NCBI RefSeq assembly: GCF_000014065.1
Contig: NC_008044.1
Coordinates: 3,061,501 to 3,125,500 of the forward strand
Length of the DNA: 64,000 nt
Direction of reading: 5' to 3'
Origin: Ruegeria sp. TM1040
Lineage (GTDB): Bacteria; Pseudomonadota; Alphaproteobacteria; Rhodobacterales; Rhodobacteraceae
Shown: in pieces, positions 1-8,735 of the stretch
Layout of the letters: each line of letters opens with the position of its first letter
How positions within the stretch are numbered: the stretch's first letter is position 1
Made by a program: the position numbers and the translations under genes
Notes under the pieces: model-generated
Databases searched by the model: none
What the model saw: the letters and a program-made list of their open reading frames with translations, nothing else
Told to the model about the DNA's origin: nothing

Positions 1-1223
1 TGGGACCGGCGAGCCAGGCCGCATCGGATGCGCGTTCCACTGTGACCGGGCGGGTTGTGGACAGCTATTCCAACATTCATTCAGTGAAAATGTTTGCCCA
101 CCACAGCCGCGAGCTCGACTACGCCAAAGATGCCATCGAGAACACGCGCCGCACCTTTCAGGCGGAAATGCGGATCTTTACGATCATGGATGGCGTTCTT
201 GTGTTGTTGAATGGCCTCCTGATTGTCGGGGTTGTGGGTTGGGGCATTGCGCTCTGGATGCAGGGACTGGCTTCGGTGGGAGTTGTGGCAGCTGCAACCG
301 CCTTGACGCTGCGGCTGAACGCGATGACCGGATGGATCATGTGGGCACTTACCAGCTTCTTCCGTCAACTCGGGGTCGTGGCCGAAGGCATGGAAACGAT
401 TGCGCAACCCATCGAGTTGGTGGACACCGAGGATGCCAAACCTTTGCATCTCAGTAAAGGAGAGATCACCTTTGACGCGCTGTCTCATCACTACGGGCGG
501 GGCGCGGGCGGGCTTGATCGGCTTAACCTTACGATCCACCCGGGAGAAAAGGTCGGCCTTGTTGGGCGCTCTGGTGCTGGCAAGTCCACCCTCGTGATGC
601 TGCTGCTCAGGTTCTATGACCCCGAGGAAGGGCGCATTCTGATCGACGGGCAGGATATATCGCAGGTGCTTCAGGATAGCCTGCGCCAGCATATCGGGAT
701 GGTGCAGCAAGACAGCTCGCTCCTGCATCGCTCGGTCTGCGATAATCTTCTCTATGGTCGCCCCGATGCATCCGAAGAAGAGATGATCGCAGCTGCCCAG
801 AAGGCTCACGCGCATGACTTCATTCTTGATCTCGAAGACCCCCAGGGGCGCAAGGGATATGACGCCCATGTCGGCGAACGTGGGGTGAAGCTCTCCGGTG
901 GGCAGAGACAGCGGGTGACGCTGGCGCGTGTAATTTTGAAAGATGCACCCATCCTTTTGCTGGACGAGGCGACCTCTGCGCTCGACTCAGAGGTCGAGGC
1001 CGCCATCCAGGAGACGCTCTATGGCATGATGGAGGGCAAAACGGTGATCGCCATCGCGCATCGACTTTCGACCATCGCGCAGATGGACCGGATTTTGGTG
1101 CTCAATGAGGGAAAAATCGTCGAACAGGGTACACACGAAGCGCTTTTGTCAGAGGGTGGCCTATATGCACAGTTCTGGGCGCGCCAATCGGGCGGGTTCC
1201 TGAATATAGAGGCCGCAGAATGA
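1..1223 (+). CDS. ABC transporter, fused permease/ATPase (5' partial)
   Basis: C-terminal part of an exporter-type ABC half-transporter; the reading frame is open to the left window edge (phase from base 3), so the N-terminal membrane helices lie outside. What remains has the end of the membrane domain, with helices around bases 180-260 and 280-370, then a complete ATPase domain: Walker A GRSGAGKST near base 570, signature LSGGQRQR near 893 and Walker B ILLLDEATSALD near 950. It overlaps the next ABC gene by 4 bases (ATGA) and resembles it closely in the ATPase domain, so the two probably form a heterodimeric exporter in the inner membrane. The substrate cannot be told from the sequence; lipid, peptide and drug exporters all share this layout. 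Confidence 0.93.
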   Translation, partial: GPASQAASDARSTVTGRVVDSYSNIHSVKMFAHHSRELDYAKDAIENTRRTFQAEMRIFTIMDGVLVLLNGLLIVGVVGWGIALWMQGLASVGVVAAATALTLRLNAMTGWIMWALTSFFRQLGVVAEGMETIAQPIELVDTEDAKPLHLSKGEITFDALSHHYGRGAGGLDRLNLTIHPGEKVGLVGRSGAGKSTLVMLLLRFYDPEEGRILIDGQDISQVLQDSLRQHIGMVQQDSSLLHRSVCDNLLYGRPDASEEEMIAAAQKAHAHDFILDLEDPQGRKGYDAHVGERGVKLSGGQRQRVTLARVILKDAPILLLDEATSALDSEVEAAIQETLYGMMEGKTVIAIAHRLSTIAQMDRILVLNEGKIVEQGTHEALLSEGGLYAQFWARQSGGFLNIEAAE

Positions 1224-3064
1224 AGCTTGGAAACCTGATCGACGCATTTCAACCCGCTGATGGTCCGCCGCCACAGACATTGGGGGCGTTCTTGCGCTGG
1301 TGTCTCTCCGGCGCTTGGCCAATGCTGGTAATTGCGGCGATCTGCTCTGCGCTTGCGGGCGGGATGGAGGCGGGAACGGCCTTTATCCTCGGCAAGGTGA
1401 TCGACACAGCGATTGCCAGCGGGCCGGAGGGGTTCTTTGGTGCCAATATTGGGGTCATTTTCGCAGCTTTGGCGTTTTTCTTGCTCCTCAGGCCTCTGCT
1501 CTTTGGCCTCTCTGCGGCGACCAACGCGATCATTTTGCAGCCGAACGTCAATCCATTGGTTCTATCGCGCCTCAATCGTTGGACATTGGGGCAGTCCGTC
1601 CGTTTCTTCGACGATGATTTCGCTGGTCGTATCGCACAAAAGCAGATGCAGACCGCCAGCGCCGTGACCTCCGTTGTGACCGAAGTCATCAATGTGGTCG
1701 CCTTTGCATTGGCGTCGCTTGTGGGGGCGATGGTGTTGCTCGGTTCCGTCGATCTGCGCATCACCCTGCTGTTTGTGGTCTGGTTGGTTGCGTATTTTGC
1801 CCTGATCCGCTGGTTTTTGCCGCGCATCCGGAAAAAGTCGGCCCATCGTGCGGGCGCGCGTGCCAATGTGTCCGGGCAGGTGGTCGACACCATCACCAAC
1901 ATCAAGACGGTACAGCTATTTGCGCATTCTGCGCATGAGGAACGCAGCGCCCAGGATGCCATGGTGACATTTCGCGACCGGGCGCTCGAATTTGGGTATC
2001 TGTCGGCCGCTTTCCGATTCTGTCTGATGACCCTTGCCGGGGTCTTGCCCGTGCTTTTGATCGGTGCTGCGCTGTGGCTGTGGCAAAACGGAAGCGCCAG
2101 CGAAGGGGATATCGTTGCGGCTGGCGCTGTCTCTATCCGTATTGCGCAAATGACGGGCTGGGTGAGCTTCACCTTGATGGCGATCTACTCCAACGTCGGA
2201 GAGGTCGAGAACGGTATGAAGACTCTGACGCGCCCGGATCGCATCGAGGATCGGCAGGACGCCGAAGGACTTCGGGTGACATCGGGACAGATCGTGATCG
2301 AGGATCTGGGCTTTCGCTATGGGCGCGACATCGGAGGGATCTCCGATCTGTCACTGGCGATACAACCGGGCGAAAAACTCGGTATTGTTGGCGCGTCCGG
2401 AGCTGGAAAATCGACACTGGTTTCGCTTCTTTTGCGGCTCTATGAGGCGGAAAAGGGCCATATCCTGATTGATGGCGCGGATATCTCCAGAGTGAGCCAG
2501 GATTCGCTTCGCAGCCAGATCGGTATGGTCACGCAGGAAACGGCGATGTTCAATCGCTCGGCGCTCGACAACATTCTCTATGGCCGTCCGGATGCAAGCC
2601 GCGACGATGTGATTGCCGCTGCCAAGGCGGCCGAAGCGGATGCCTTCATCGCGGATCTCGAAGACGCACAGGGCCGCACCGGGTATGACGCCTTTCTCGG
2701 CGAGCGCGGTGTGAAGCTTTCTGGTGGGCAGCGCCAAAGGATCGCGCTTGCCCGTGCCATTCTGAAAGATGCGCCCATCCTGGTCCTCGACGAGGCGACA
2801 TCTGCGCTCGATTCGGAGGTTGAGGCATCCATCCAATCTGCTCTGACGCGGGTGATGGATGGCAAAACCGTGCTAGCGATCGCGCACCGCCTGTCAACGC
2901 TGACGGAAATGGATCGAATTGTTGTTATGGATCAGGGGCGCATCATCGAGCAGGGCAGCCACGAGCAGCTGCTGGAGCGCAACGGGCTCTATGCGCAGTT
3001 CTGGAACCGGCAGTCTGGCGGTTTCATTCGCACCCAAGACGCGCCAAGCGCCGCCGCACAGTAA
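1220..3064 (+). CDS. ABC transporter, fused permease/ATPase
   Basis: Full-length exporter half-transporter of 614 residues (MsbA/multidrug type). An N-terminal six-helix membrane domain spans about residues 30-330. The ATPase domain follows, with Walker A GASGAGKST near residue 392, signature LSGGQRQR near 500, Walker B ILVLDEATSALD near 520 and the switch histidine in IAHRLST. The start codon overlaps the stop of the preceding paralogous half-transporter, so the two are translationally coupled and likely make a heterodimer. The 58 bases before the next gene contain no clear terminator. The transported compound is unknown. Confidence 0.95.
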   Translation: MKLGNLIDAFQPADGPPPQTLGAFLRWCLSGAWPMLVIAAICSALAGGMEAGTAFILGKVIDTAIASGPEGFFGANIGVIFAALAFFLLLRPLLFGLSAATNAIILQPNVNPLVLSRLNRWTLGQSVRFFDDDFAGRIAQKQMQTASAVTSVVTEVINVVAFALASLVGAMVLLGSVDLRITLLFVVWLVAYFALIRWFLPRIRKKSAHRAGARANVSGQVVDTITNIKTVQLFAHSAHEERSAQDAMVTFRDRALEFGYLSAAFRFCLMTLAGVLPVLLIGAALWLWQNGSASEGDIVAAGAVSIRIAQMTGWVSFTLMAIYSNVGEVENGMKTLTRPDRIEDRQDAEGLRVTSGQIVIEDLGFRYGRDIGGISDLSLAIQPGEKLGIVGASGAGKSTLVSLLLRLYEAEKGHILIDGADISRVSQDSLRSQIGMVTQETAMFNRSALDNILYGRPDASRDDVIAAAKAAEADAFIADLEDAQGRTGYDAFLGERGVKLSGGQRQRIALARAILKDAPILVLDEATSALDSEVEASIQSALTRVMDGKTVLAIAHRLSTLTEMDRIVVMDQGRIIEQGSHEQLLERNGLYAQFWNRQSGGFIRTQDAPSAAAQ

Positions 3065-3122
3065 TTTGGATCCGCGCGTTTTCGGACTTTTGCCAAAGCT
3101 GCGCGCGCGGTAAGGCAGACCC

Positions 3123-4367
3123 ATGACAGACGCAGCCAGAACCACAGCCACGATCGAACGTTTGGGACACCAGGGCGACGGAATTGCTCCTGGGCCTATC
3201 TATGTGCCCCGAACCCTCCCAGGAGAGCGCGTCACCGGCGTTCTTGAGGGGCAGAACATGACCGATATTCGGATCGAGGATCCCTCCGAGCACCGGGTCC
3301 AGGCCCCGTGTCGCCATTACAAATCCTGCGGAGGCTGCCAACTTCAGCATGTGAGTGATGAGTTTGTGGCGCAGTGGAAGGTCGAGATCGTTCGAAATGC
3401 GCTGCTTTCGCGCAAGTTAGAGACTGATTTTCGCCCGATCCAAACCTCGCCCACGCACTCGCGCCGGCGCGCAACCCTGACTGTGAAGCGCACCAAAAAA
3501 GGCGCAATGGCAGGGTTTCACGGACGTGCATCGGACGTCATTACGGCCATCCCCGACTGTCACCTGCTTGCACCCGAACTGATCGCCGCCCTGCCGATGG
3601 CCGAAGATCTCGCGCTGATCGGTGCAAGCCGCAAGGCGCCGCTGTCGGTCACCATCACAACATCGCAGGCCGGACTCGATGTTTTGGTCAAAAATGGCAA
3701 GCCGCTCGACGGTCCCCTGCGCATTCAGCTGGCGCAGGCGGTGGACCGTCACAGCCTTGCCCGTCTCACATGGGATGACGAGCTGTTGGCGATGGAGCAG
3801 TCACCAACGCAAGCCTTTGGTGGTGCGAATGTCTGCCCGCCACCGGGTGCTTTTCTGCAAGCCACACCCGAAGGTGAATCGGCGCTTGTGGCTGCGGTAC
3901 GCGAAGGCGTCGGTGACGCGCGGCGTATTGTCGACCTTTTTGCCGGGGCGGGCACGTTCTCGCTCCCCTTGGCGCAAACCGCCGAGGTTCACGCGGTCGA
4001 GGGTGAGCGCGAGATGATGCAGGCGCTGGAACTAGGCTGGCGCAAGGCGCAAGGTCTTAAGAAAGTCACGACCGAGACCCGCGACCTGTTTCGCAATCCG
4101 CTTTTGGTGGAGGATCTACGCCAATTTGGAAAGGTCTATGATGCGGTTGTCATCGACCCGCCCCGCGCAGGCGCAGAAGCTCAGATCGCGCAGCTGGCCA
4201 AAGCAAAACTGCCTCTGATCTCTTATGTGTCCTGCAATCCGGTCACATTTGCGCGCGATGCCGAAGTTCTGGTTGCGGCAGGCTACAAATTGAATTGGGT
4301 GCAGGTTGTTGACCAGTTTCGTTGGTCATCGCATACGGAGCTGGCAGCCTCATTCAGCCTGACCTGA
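3123..4367 (+). CDS. RNA (uracil-C5) methyltransferase, RumA/TrmA family
   Basis: A 414-residue SAM-dependent methyltransferase that would make 5-methyluridine in rRNA or tRNA. An N-terminal TRAM-like RNA-binding segment occupies about residues 5-45. The cysteine cluster CRHYKSCGGC at about residues 63-72 is of the kind that carries an Fe-S cluster in RumA (RlmD). The Rossmann SAM site FAGAGTFSLPL is near residue 277, DPPRAG near 346, and the catalytic cysteine lies in YVSCNP near 370. It is slightly shorter than E. coli RlmD. The exact target base (rRNA 1939, 747 or tRNA U54) cannot be assigned from sequence alone. It stands alone between the ABC pair and the ion channel. Confidence 0.92.
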   Translation: MTDAARTTATIERLGHQGDGIAPGPIYVPRTLPGERVTGVLEGQNMTDIRIEDPSEHRVQAPCRHYKSCGGCQLQHVSDEFVAQWKVEIVRNALLSRKLETDFRPIQTSPTHSRRRATLTVKRTKKGAMAGFHGRASDVITAIPDCHLLAPELIAALPMAEDLALIGASRKAPLSVTITTSQAGLDVLVKNGKPLDGPLRIQLAQAVDRHSLARLTWDDELLAMEQSPTQAFGGANVCPPPGAFLQATPEGESALVAAVREGVGDARRIVDLFAGAGTFSLPLAQTAEVHAVEGEREMMQALELGWRKAQGLKKVTTETRDLFRNPLLVEDLRQFGKVYDAVVIDPPRAGAEAQIAQLAKAKLPLISYVSCNPVTFARDAEVLVAAGYKLNWVQVVDQFRWSSHTELAASFSLT

Positions 4368-4394
4368 CCGCAAACCAAAAGGAGCGCAGTTTAC

Positions 4395-5180
4395 ATGATT
4401 GATCGATTGAAATCCGTATTGGACAGCGATGGATTCAGCCGCTTCATCACCGCGGTCATCCTTGTCAACGCGGTGACATTGGGGATGGAGACCTCCGATA
4501 CGATCATGCAGCGCATGGGACAGCTGGTTTTGTTGATCGACAAGGTCTGCCTGATCATCTTTGTGACAGAGATCGCTGCCAAGCTTTTGGTGCGCCGACA
4601 CAGGTTCTTTTTGAGCGGCTGGAACATCTTTGATTTCCTGATTGTCGGCGTTGCGCTTGTGCCGGGCGCGCAAGGGTTCTCTGTGCTTCGGGCGCTGCGT
4701 ATCCTGCGCGTGCTGCGCGTGATTTCGGTCGCGCCCCGTTTGCGCCGCGTGGTGGAGGGGTTCATCACTGCCTTGCCGGGTATGGGATCGGTGTTCCTGC
4801 TGATGGCGATCATCTTCTACATTGGTGCCGTCATGGCGACGAAGCTCTTTGGAGACAGCTTTCCAGACTGGTTCGGCAGTCTTGCGCTTTCGGCTTATTC
4901 GCTGTTCCAGATCATGACGCTTGAGAGCTGGTCGATGGGAATCGTGCGCCCGGTGATGGACATCTACCCCTATGCCTGGGCGTTCTTTGTGCCCTTCATT
5001 ATGGTCACGACCTTTGCGGTGGTGAACTTGCTTGTGGGTTTGATCGTGAACTCGATGCAGGATGCCCATTCCGAAGAAGAGGGCGAGCGCACCGATGCCT
5101 ATCGCGATCAGGTCCTGTCGCGGCTCGAGGCCATCGAGGCGAGTCTTGCTCGGTTGCAGGACGACAAGACGCAAAAGTGA
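4395..5180 (+). CDS. Bacterial voltage-gated sodium channel (BacNav/NaChBac family)
   Basis: A 261-residue single-repeat, six-helix channel that assembles as a tetramer in the inner membrane. The S4 voltage sensor carries arginines every third residue (R99, R102, R105, R108). The pore loop holds the BacNav selectivity-filter signature TLESWS at residues 175-180, followed by S6 with the conserved VVNLLVGLIVNS. The tail after residue 222 is charged and predicted helical (about 233-257), matching the C-terminal four-helix bundle of this family. Several marine roseobacters carry such channels, including the studied NavSp of Silicibacter (Ruegeria) pomeroyi. In alkaliphilic bacilli the family supports motility and pH homeostasis; its role here is unknown. 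A GGAG ribosome site stands 10 bases before the ATG. Confidence 0.95.
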   Translation: MIDRLKSVLDSDGFSRFITAVILVNAVTLGMETSDTIMQRMGQLVLLIDKVCLIIFVTEIAAKLLVRRHRFFLSGWNIFDFLIVGVALVPGAQGFSVLRALRILRVLRVISVAPRLRRVVEGFITALPGMGSVFLLMAIIFYIGAVMATKLFGDSFPDWFGSLALSAYSLFQIMTLESWSMGIVRPVMDIYPYAWAFFVPFIMVTTFAVVNLLVGLIVNSMQDAHSEEEGERTDAYRDQVLSRLEAIEASLARLQDDKTQK

Positions 5181-5254
5181 TTATCATTTGTTAACCAAGT
5201 TTGCTCTAACATTAAGGCAAGAGCTCAAAACTAAACGAGTGGACAGATTAGACG

Positions 5255-5770
5255 ATGCACAGGCGCACATTCGGGGCAGGCATGCTCGCAACGCTCGGAG
5301 CAGCAGGCTGTTCGAGCGGCCCCCAAATACGGCGGTATAACGGCCCACCGGTGACTTCGATCGTAGTCAACAAGGGCAGCCGCAAGATGTACCTGCTGAA
5401 TGAGAGCAAGGTACTCACAGAGTATAAGGTTGGGCTGGGGTTCGCACCGGTTGGGCACAAACAGGTCGAAGGCGATGGGCGCACCCCAGAAGGAACTTAC
5501 CTCATCGACCGACGCAATCCGCGCAGCCAGTTCTACCTGTCGCTCGGGATCTCCTATCCCAATTCGGCCGACCGGGCTCATGCCAGATCTCTGGGCGCCA
5601 GCCCCGGCGGTGATATTTTTATCCATGGCGAGCCCAATGACCGCGCAGATCGCCGCCGCGCGGCACGGGTGCGCGACTGGACGGCAGGTTGCATCGCCGT
5701 AACCAACGATGAGATCGAAGAAATCTGGTCGATGGTCAACAATGGGACCCTGATCACGCTCCGGGCCTGA
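5255..5770 (+). CDS. L,D-transpeptidase (YkuD family), lipoprotein-like
   Basis: A 171-residue exported protein. The N-terminus MHRRTFGAGMLATLGAAGCS has a twin-arginine-like start and a lipobox-like LGAAGC, so it is probably anchored in a membrane. The YkuD domain fills the rest, with the catalytic set HGEPND near residue 123 and WTAGCIAV with the nucleophile cysteine near 146. Such enzymes form 3-3 cross-links in peptidoglycan or attach proteins to it. A second, divergent YkuD protein lies 0.8 kb downstream. A bidirectional hairpin terminator follows 40 bases after the stop. Confidence 0.92.
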   Translation: MHRRTFGAGMLATLGAAGCSSGPQIRRYNGPPVTSIVVNKGSRKMYLLNESKVLTEYKVGLGFAPVGHKQVEGDGRTPEGTYLIDRRNPRSQFYLSLGISYPNSADRAHARSLGASPGGDIFIHGEPNDRADRRRAARVRDWTAGCIAVTNDEIEEIWSMVNNGTLITLRA

Positions 5771-5807
5771 CAGGGTTTAGACAGGCTCAACCTCACAGAA
5801 GAAACAC

Positions 5808-5837
5808 AAAGGCCGCTCTCGAAGTGAGGCGGCCTTT
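5808..5837. terminator. Bidirectional rho-independent terminator
   Basis: Inverted repeat AAAGGCCGC (5808-5816) / GCGGCCTTT (5829-5837) with a 12-base loop, flanked by A and T runs. It lies between the convergent L,D-transpeptidase (+) and CAP-domain gene (-) and can serve both. Confidence 0.85.
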
Positions 5838-5876
5838 TGGATTTGGAACCTTGGTGGTGTGAGTTGATGCTCTGGC

Positions 5877-6371
5877 TTATTGAGCCATCAGCAGGGTCCA
5901 CCAGATCTTGCCGTTTTGCTCTTGGAACCAAGAGAACCCCATATTGCGCGCGTTGGGATCCATGATCACGGCGCGAGTGCCGCCGTCTTCCATCCAAGCG
6001 GTAAGGGTTTGAACTTCGTTCTCGTAGGTTTCCGAGATGTTTTCGCCAAGGAGCGTGCCCTCATAGCCAACGCGTGCCACGCGATCGAGCGGTGACGAGC
6101 CATCGGAGCCAAAGTGCCAAGGGCGGTTTTGCACTGACATATCTCGCGAATGCGTCGCGGCGGCGGCGTTCAACTTGCTATCGAGTTGTACCGGCGGGTT
6201 TCCTGCAGCTTCGCGCAGTGCGTTCACCGAATCGAGCATACGAAACTGCGTGCGCTCTTCGTTGCGAATCTTGTAGACACCGGATCCGGTTGCACTGCCA
6301 TCGTTGCCGGTCGTACATGCCGCAAGGACAAAGCTCGTCAATGTCGCCAGAATCAGGAATACGCGTGTCAT
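5877..6371 (-). CDS. CAP-domain (SCP/PR1-like) lipoprotein
   Basis: A 164-residue exported protein. The start chosen is the ATG at 6371, beginning MTRVFLILATLTS, because it gives a clean signal peptide ending in the lipobox LAAC; the frame is open 25 codons further but without a plausible ribosome site. The mature part is a CAP domain with the family histidine in ATHSRDM, the glutamate in GENISE, and the closing WWTLLMAQ typical of bacterial members. The biochemical role of bacterial CAP proteins is mostly unknown. The location between two L,D-transpeptidases suggests the cell envelope, but that is inference. Confidence 0.88.
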   Translation of the reverse strand: MTRVFLILATLTSFVLAACTTGNDGSATGSGVYKIRNEERTQFRMLDSVNALREAAGNPPVQLDSKLNAAAATHSRDMSVQNRPWHFGSDGSSPLDRVARVGYEGTLLGENISETYENEVQTLTAWMEDGGTRAVIMDPNARNMGFSWFQEQNGKIWWTLLMAQ

Positions 6372-6539
6372 TCTAAATCCTAAAAGTGTTCGATGAGAGC
6401 GTCCCATAACTTTCCTGTGACTTATAGGCAAACCCGGCGGGGTCACATTCGCGAGATTTCGGGGGATTGAATTGCGACTGCGGCATTCCAGCCATAGACT
6501 GCTCAGATCCAGAGCCCCTCAGCCAGAGAGTACCTTCTG

Positions 6540-7157
6540 ATGACACGTAAAATCCCATTTTTAACGTCGCGCCGGCAGTTTCTTGCCGGGTCCGCATCGC
6601 TTCTGGCCTCTCCTGCGCTTGGCCAGTCGCTTCCTGATGTAGAAGAGCCGGCATTTGATCCGCTGCGCCCCCCGCCGGAGCCGGAACCCAATGTGAAGCG
6701 GAATATTTCCTCTTTCCGCGCCAAAAGCTGGAAACCCTATTTTGACAACCTGCGTCGCGGAGCGATCCTTGTGGATATCGACAGCCGTGCACTGCATTTC
6801 TGGTCCGAGGATCAGAGCGTTTACAAGCTTTTCCCCTCTTCGGTACCGCTCAGCGATGATCTGACCCGCCGTGGCCGCACACGCGTCGTGCGCAAGGTCG
6901 AAGGGCCAAGCTGGGCGCCGACCCCCAACATGCGCAAGCGCAACCCCGAATGGCCCGCCTACATTCCCCCGGGGCCGGACAATCCGCTTGGATCACACGC
7001 GCTCTACCTCAGTTGGCAGTACTACCGAATCCACGGCACCCACGACACGCGCAAGATCGGGCGAAAGTCTTCGAACGGCTGCATCGGTCTCTACAATGAG
7101 CATATCGCAGAGCTTTATAAACTTACCCGTTCGGGCACGCAGGTGTTGCTAATTTGA
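6540..7157 (+). CDS. L,D-transpeptidase (YkuD family), Tat-type signal
   Basis: A 205-residue protein with an N-terminal SRRQFLAGSASLL segment followed by ASPALGQ, fitting a twin-arginine signal peptide. The YkuD core is C-terminal: IHGTHD near residue 164 and SSNGCIGL with the catalytic cysteine near 180. The linker after the signal is rich in proline and acidic residues. It is divergent from the CAP-domain gene upstream, with about 170 bases between starts. It should act in the periplasm on peptidoglycan peptides; whether it cross-links muropeptides or tethers a protein cannot be decided. Confidence 0.92.
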   Translation: MTRKIPFLTSRRQFLAGSASLLASPALGQSLPDVEEPAFDPLRPPPEPEPNVKRNISSFRAKSWKPYFDNLRRGAILVDIDSRALHFWSEDQSVYKLFPSSVPLSDDLTRRGRTRVVRKVEGPSWAPTPNMRKRNPEWPAYIPPGPDNPLGSHALYLSWQYYRIHGTHDTRKIGRKSSNGCIGLYNEHIAELYKLTRSGTQVLLI

Positions 7158-7230
7158 CGACAACAAGCGCAAGCTGGAACAGTGAGAATTAACAAGCAAT
7201 TGCAATCCGGTTGGAAACCCGCTTAGTAAA

Positions 7231-7280
7231 ACTTACGAGGTAAGTCTTGAGTGCGCACATCATATATGTGTGCTGTGCGC
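7231..7280. repeat. Two dyads upstream of the small exported protein
   Basis: ACTTAC-GAG-GTAAGT (7231-7245) is a perfect 6-bp dyad. GCGCACA (7253-7259) pairs with TGTGCGC (7274-7280). Both lie in the 140-base gap before the small gene at 7300 and just ahead of its ribosome site. The first resembles an operator and the second could form a leader hairpin. Function is inferred only. Confidence 0.4.
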
Positions 7281-7299
7281 GTATTCTGGAGGTTATAAT

Positions 7300-7482
7300 A
7301 TGAAGAAACTCGTTATCGCTGCCGCTCTGGTCGCTGCCGCTTCCGCCGCATCCGCTGGCAACCTGGCAGAGCCGATTGTTGAAGCACCGGTCATCATCGA
7401 AGAAGCAACCGGTTCTTCTTCCGGCATGCTCCTGCCGCTGCTGCTGCTGGTCATCGTGGCCGCTGCTGCTGCAAGCAACTAA
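7300..7482 (+). CDS. Small exported/membrane protein, 60 residues
   Basis: The start is the ATG at 7300, eight bases after a strong TGGAGG. The protein begins MKKLVIAAALVAAASAASAG, a textbook signal peptide. A short acidic stretch rich in valine, isoleucine and glutamate follows, then SSSGM and a leucine/valine/alanine-rich membrane helix (about residues 44-58) ending in ASN. Signal peptide plus C-terminal helix leaves only about 25 exposed residues. I know of similar small proteins next to hemH in related bacteria, but no function is established. It is monocistronic, with a strong terminator directly after it. Confidence 0.8.
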   Translation: MKKLVIAAALVAAASAASAGNLAEPIVEAPVIIEEATGSSSGMLLPLLLLVIVAAAAASN

Positions 7483-7503
7483 TCGTTGCCAAAAGAATAA
7501 AAG

Positions 7504-7533
7504 AGGCGGCTGGAACCCCAGCCGCCTTTTTTT
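7504..7533 (+). terminator. Rho-independent terminator
   Basis: AGGCGGCTGG (7504-7513) pairs perfectly with CCAGCCGCCT (7518-7527) around an AACC tetraloop and runs into seven T residues. It ends the small-protein transcript. Flanking A residues on the other side may also help end the hemH transcript from the opposite strand. Confidence 0.92.
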
Positions 7534-7569
7534 GTGTCCACAGGTTTGTGGTCGGGCGTTGCTTGGGGG

Positions 7570-8634
7570 TTACGCCTCAAGCCATCCTTTGAGGTTGTTG
7601 CGGATCACGCTTGAAAGCGCGGCAATATGCGCTTCGCTGTCGTTCAGGCAAGGAATGTAGGTGAATTCTTCGCCGCCCGCGTGTTCAAAACTCTCGAAAA
7701 TCTCCTCATTGATCTCCTCCAGAGTCTCGATGCAATCCGCCGAGAAGGCCGGAGCGATCACGGCGATGTTCTTCTTGCCCTGTTTCGCCAGTTCGGCGAC
7801 ATGCTCAACCGTGTAGGGGCGCAGCCATTCCTCTGGACCAAAGACAGACTGGAACGTGGTCATGATCTTCGATTCGTCCCAACCCAGGCGCTCGCGCAGC
7901 AGGCGCGTCGTCTTTTGGCACTGGCAGTGATAGGGATCGCCCTGCATCAGGTAGCGCTTTGGCATGCCATGATAGGAACAGACCAGGATATCCGGGGTCT
8001 TGTCCAGTTTGGCATAGGCGTCTTCCACGGATCTGGCGAGCGCATCAATGTATTCGGGTTGGTCGAAGTAGGGCTCGATCGTACGTACGGCGGGTTGCCA
8101 GGGCTGCTCCATCAGCACACGGAAGAACTGATCATTTGCAGTTGCAGAGGTCGCCCCCGCATAGTGCGGATAAAGCGGAACAAAGAGGATCTTGCGGCAG
8201 CCAGCGGCAATCATCTTCTCTACCTTGGATTTGGTGGAGGGATTGCCGTAGCGCATGCAGAAATCGACCATGACCTGATCGCCATAGAGCTCTTCCATCG
8301 CCTTGGCCATGGCGTTGGTCTGATCCTTGGTGATCGTCATCAATGGGCTTTCGCCCCGCTCATGGTTCCAGATCGACTTGTACGCTTCGCCAGAGGCAAA
8401 GGGGCGTTTGGTCAGGATGATCAGCTGCAGGAGCGGCTGCCATTTCCAGGACGGGTAGTCGATCACACGTTTGTCCGAGAGAAACTCGTTCAGATAGCGC
8501 CGCATCGGCCAATAGCTGTAGTGATCCGGGGTGCCGAGGTTTGCGAGCAGGATCCCGACCTTTTCCGCCTTGACCGGCGGATGATCCGCAGGGGCATTGT
8601 CAGGGCGGGTCGCAGTTGAGGTCGCATCCAGCAT
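7570..8634 (-). CDS. hemH: Ferrochelatase
   Basis: A 354-residue enzyme inserting ferrous iron into protoporphyrin IX, the last step of protoheme synthesis. The family landmarks are GILLANLGTP near the N-terminus, PLYPHYAGATSATAND containing the metal-binding histidine, and APAFSADCIETLEEI near the C-terminus. The first 25 residues are an extra, proline- and alanine-rich stretch that other ferrochelatases lack or vary in. Length fits the family. A methyltransferase gene lies about 100 bases upstream on the same strand; the two may be cotranscribed. Confidence 0.97.
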   Translation of the reverse strand: MLDATSTATRPDNAPADHPPVKAEKVGILLANLGTPDHYSYWPMRRYLNEFLSDKRVIDYPSWKWQPLLQLIILTKRPFASGEAYKSIWNHERGESPLMTITKDQTNAMAKAMEELYGDQVMVDFCMRYGNPSTKSKVEKMIAAGCRKILFVPLYPHYAGATSATANDQFFRVLMEQPWQPAVRTIEPYFDQPEYIDALARSVEDAYAKLDKTPDILVCSYHGMPKRYLMQGDPYHCQCQKTTRLLRERLGWDESKIMTTFQSVFGPEEWLRPYTVEHVAELAKQGKKNIAVIAPAFSADCIETLEEINEEIFESFEHAGGEEFTYIPCLNDSEAHIAALSSVIRNNLKGWLEA

Positions 8635-8735
8635 GGGCAGTGTCCTGTGTGGTATCGAATGAATATCTGTCTGTGTCTAAGTCTTTACGAGCGGAAAGGC
8701 CAATTAGATCACCTCACTGCGGCTATTGGCTCCGC

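Noticed and set aside
4350-5174. 274-codon minus-strand frame over the sodium channel gene
   Set aside because: Histidine/arginine-rich mirror of a membrane-protein gene; the plus-strand channel is unambiguous.
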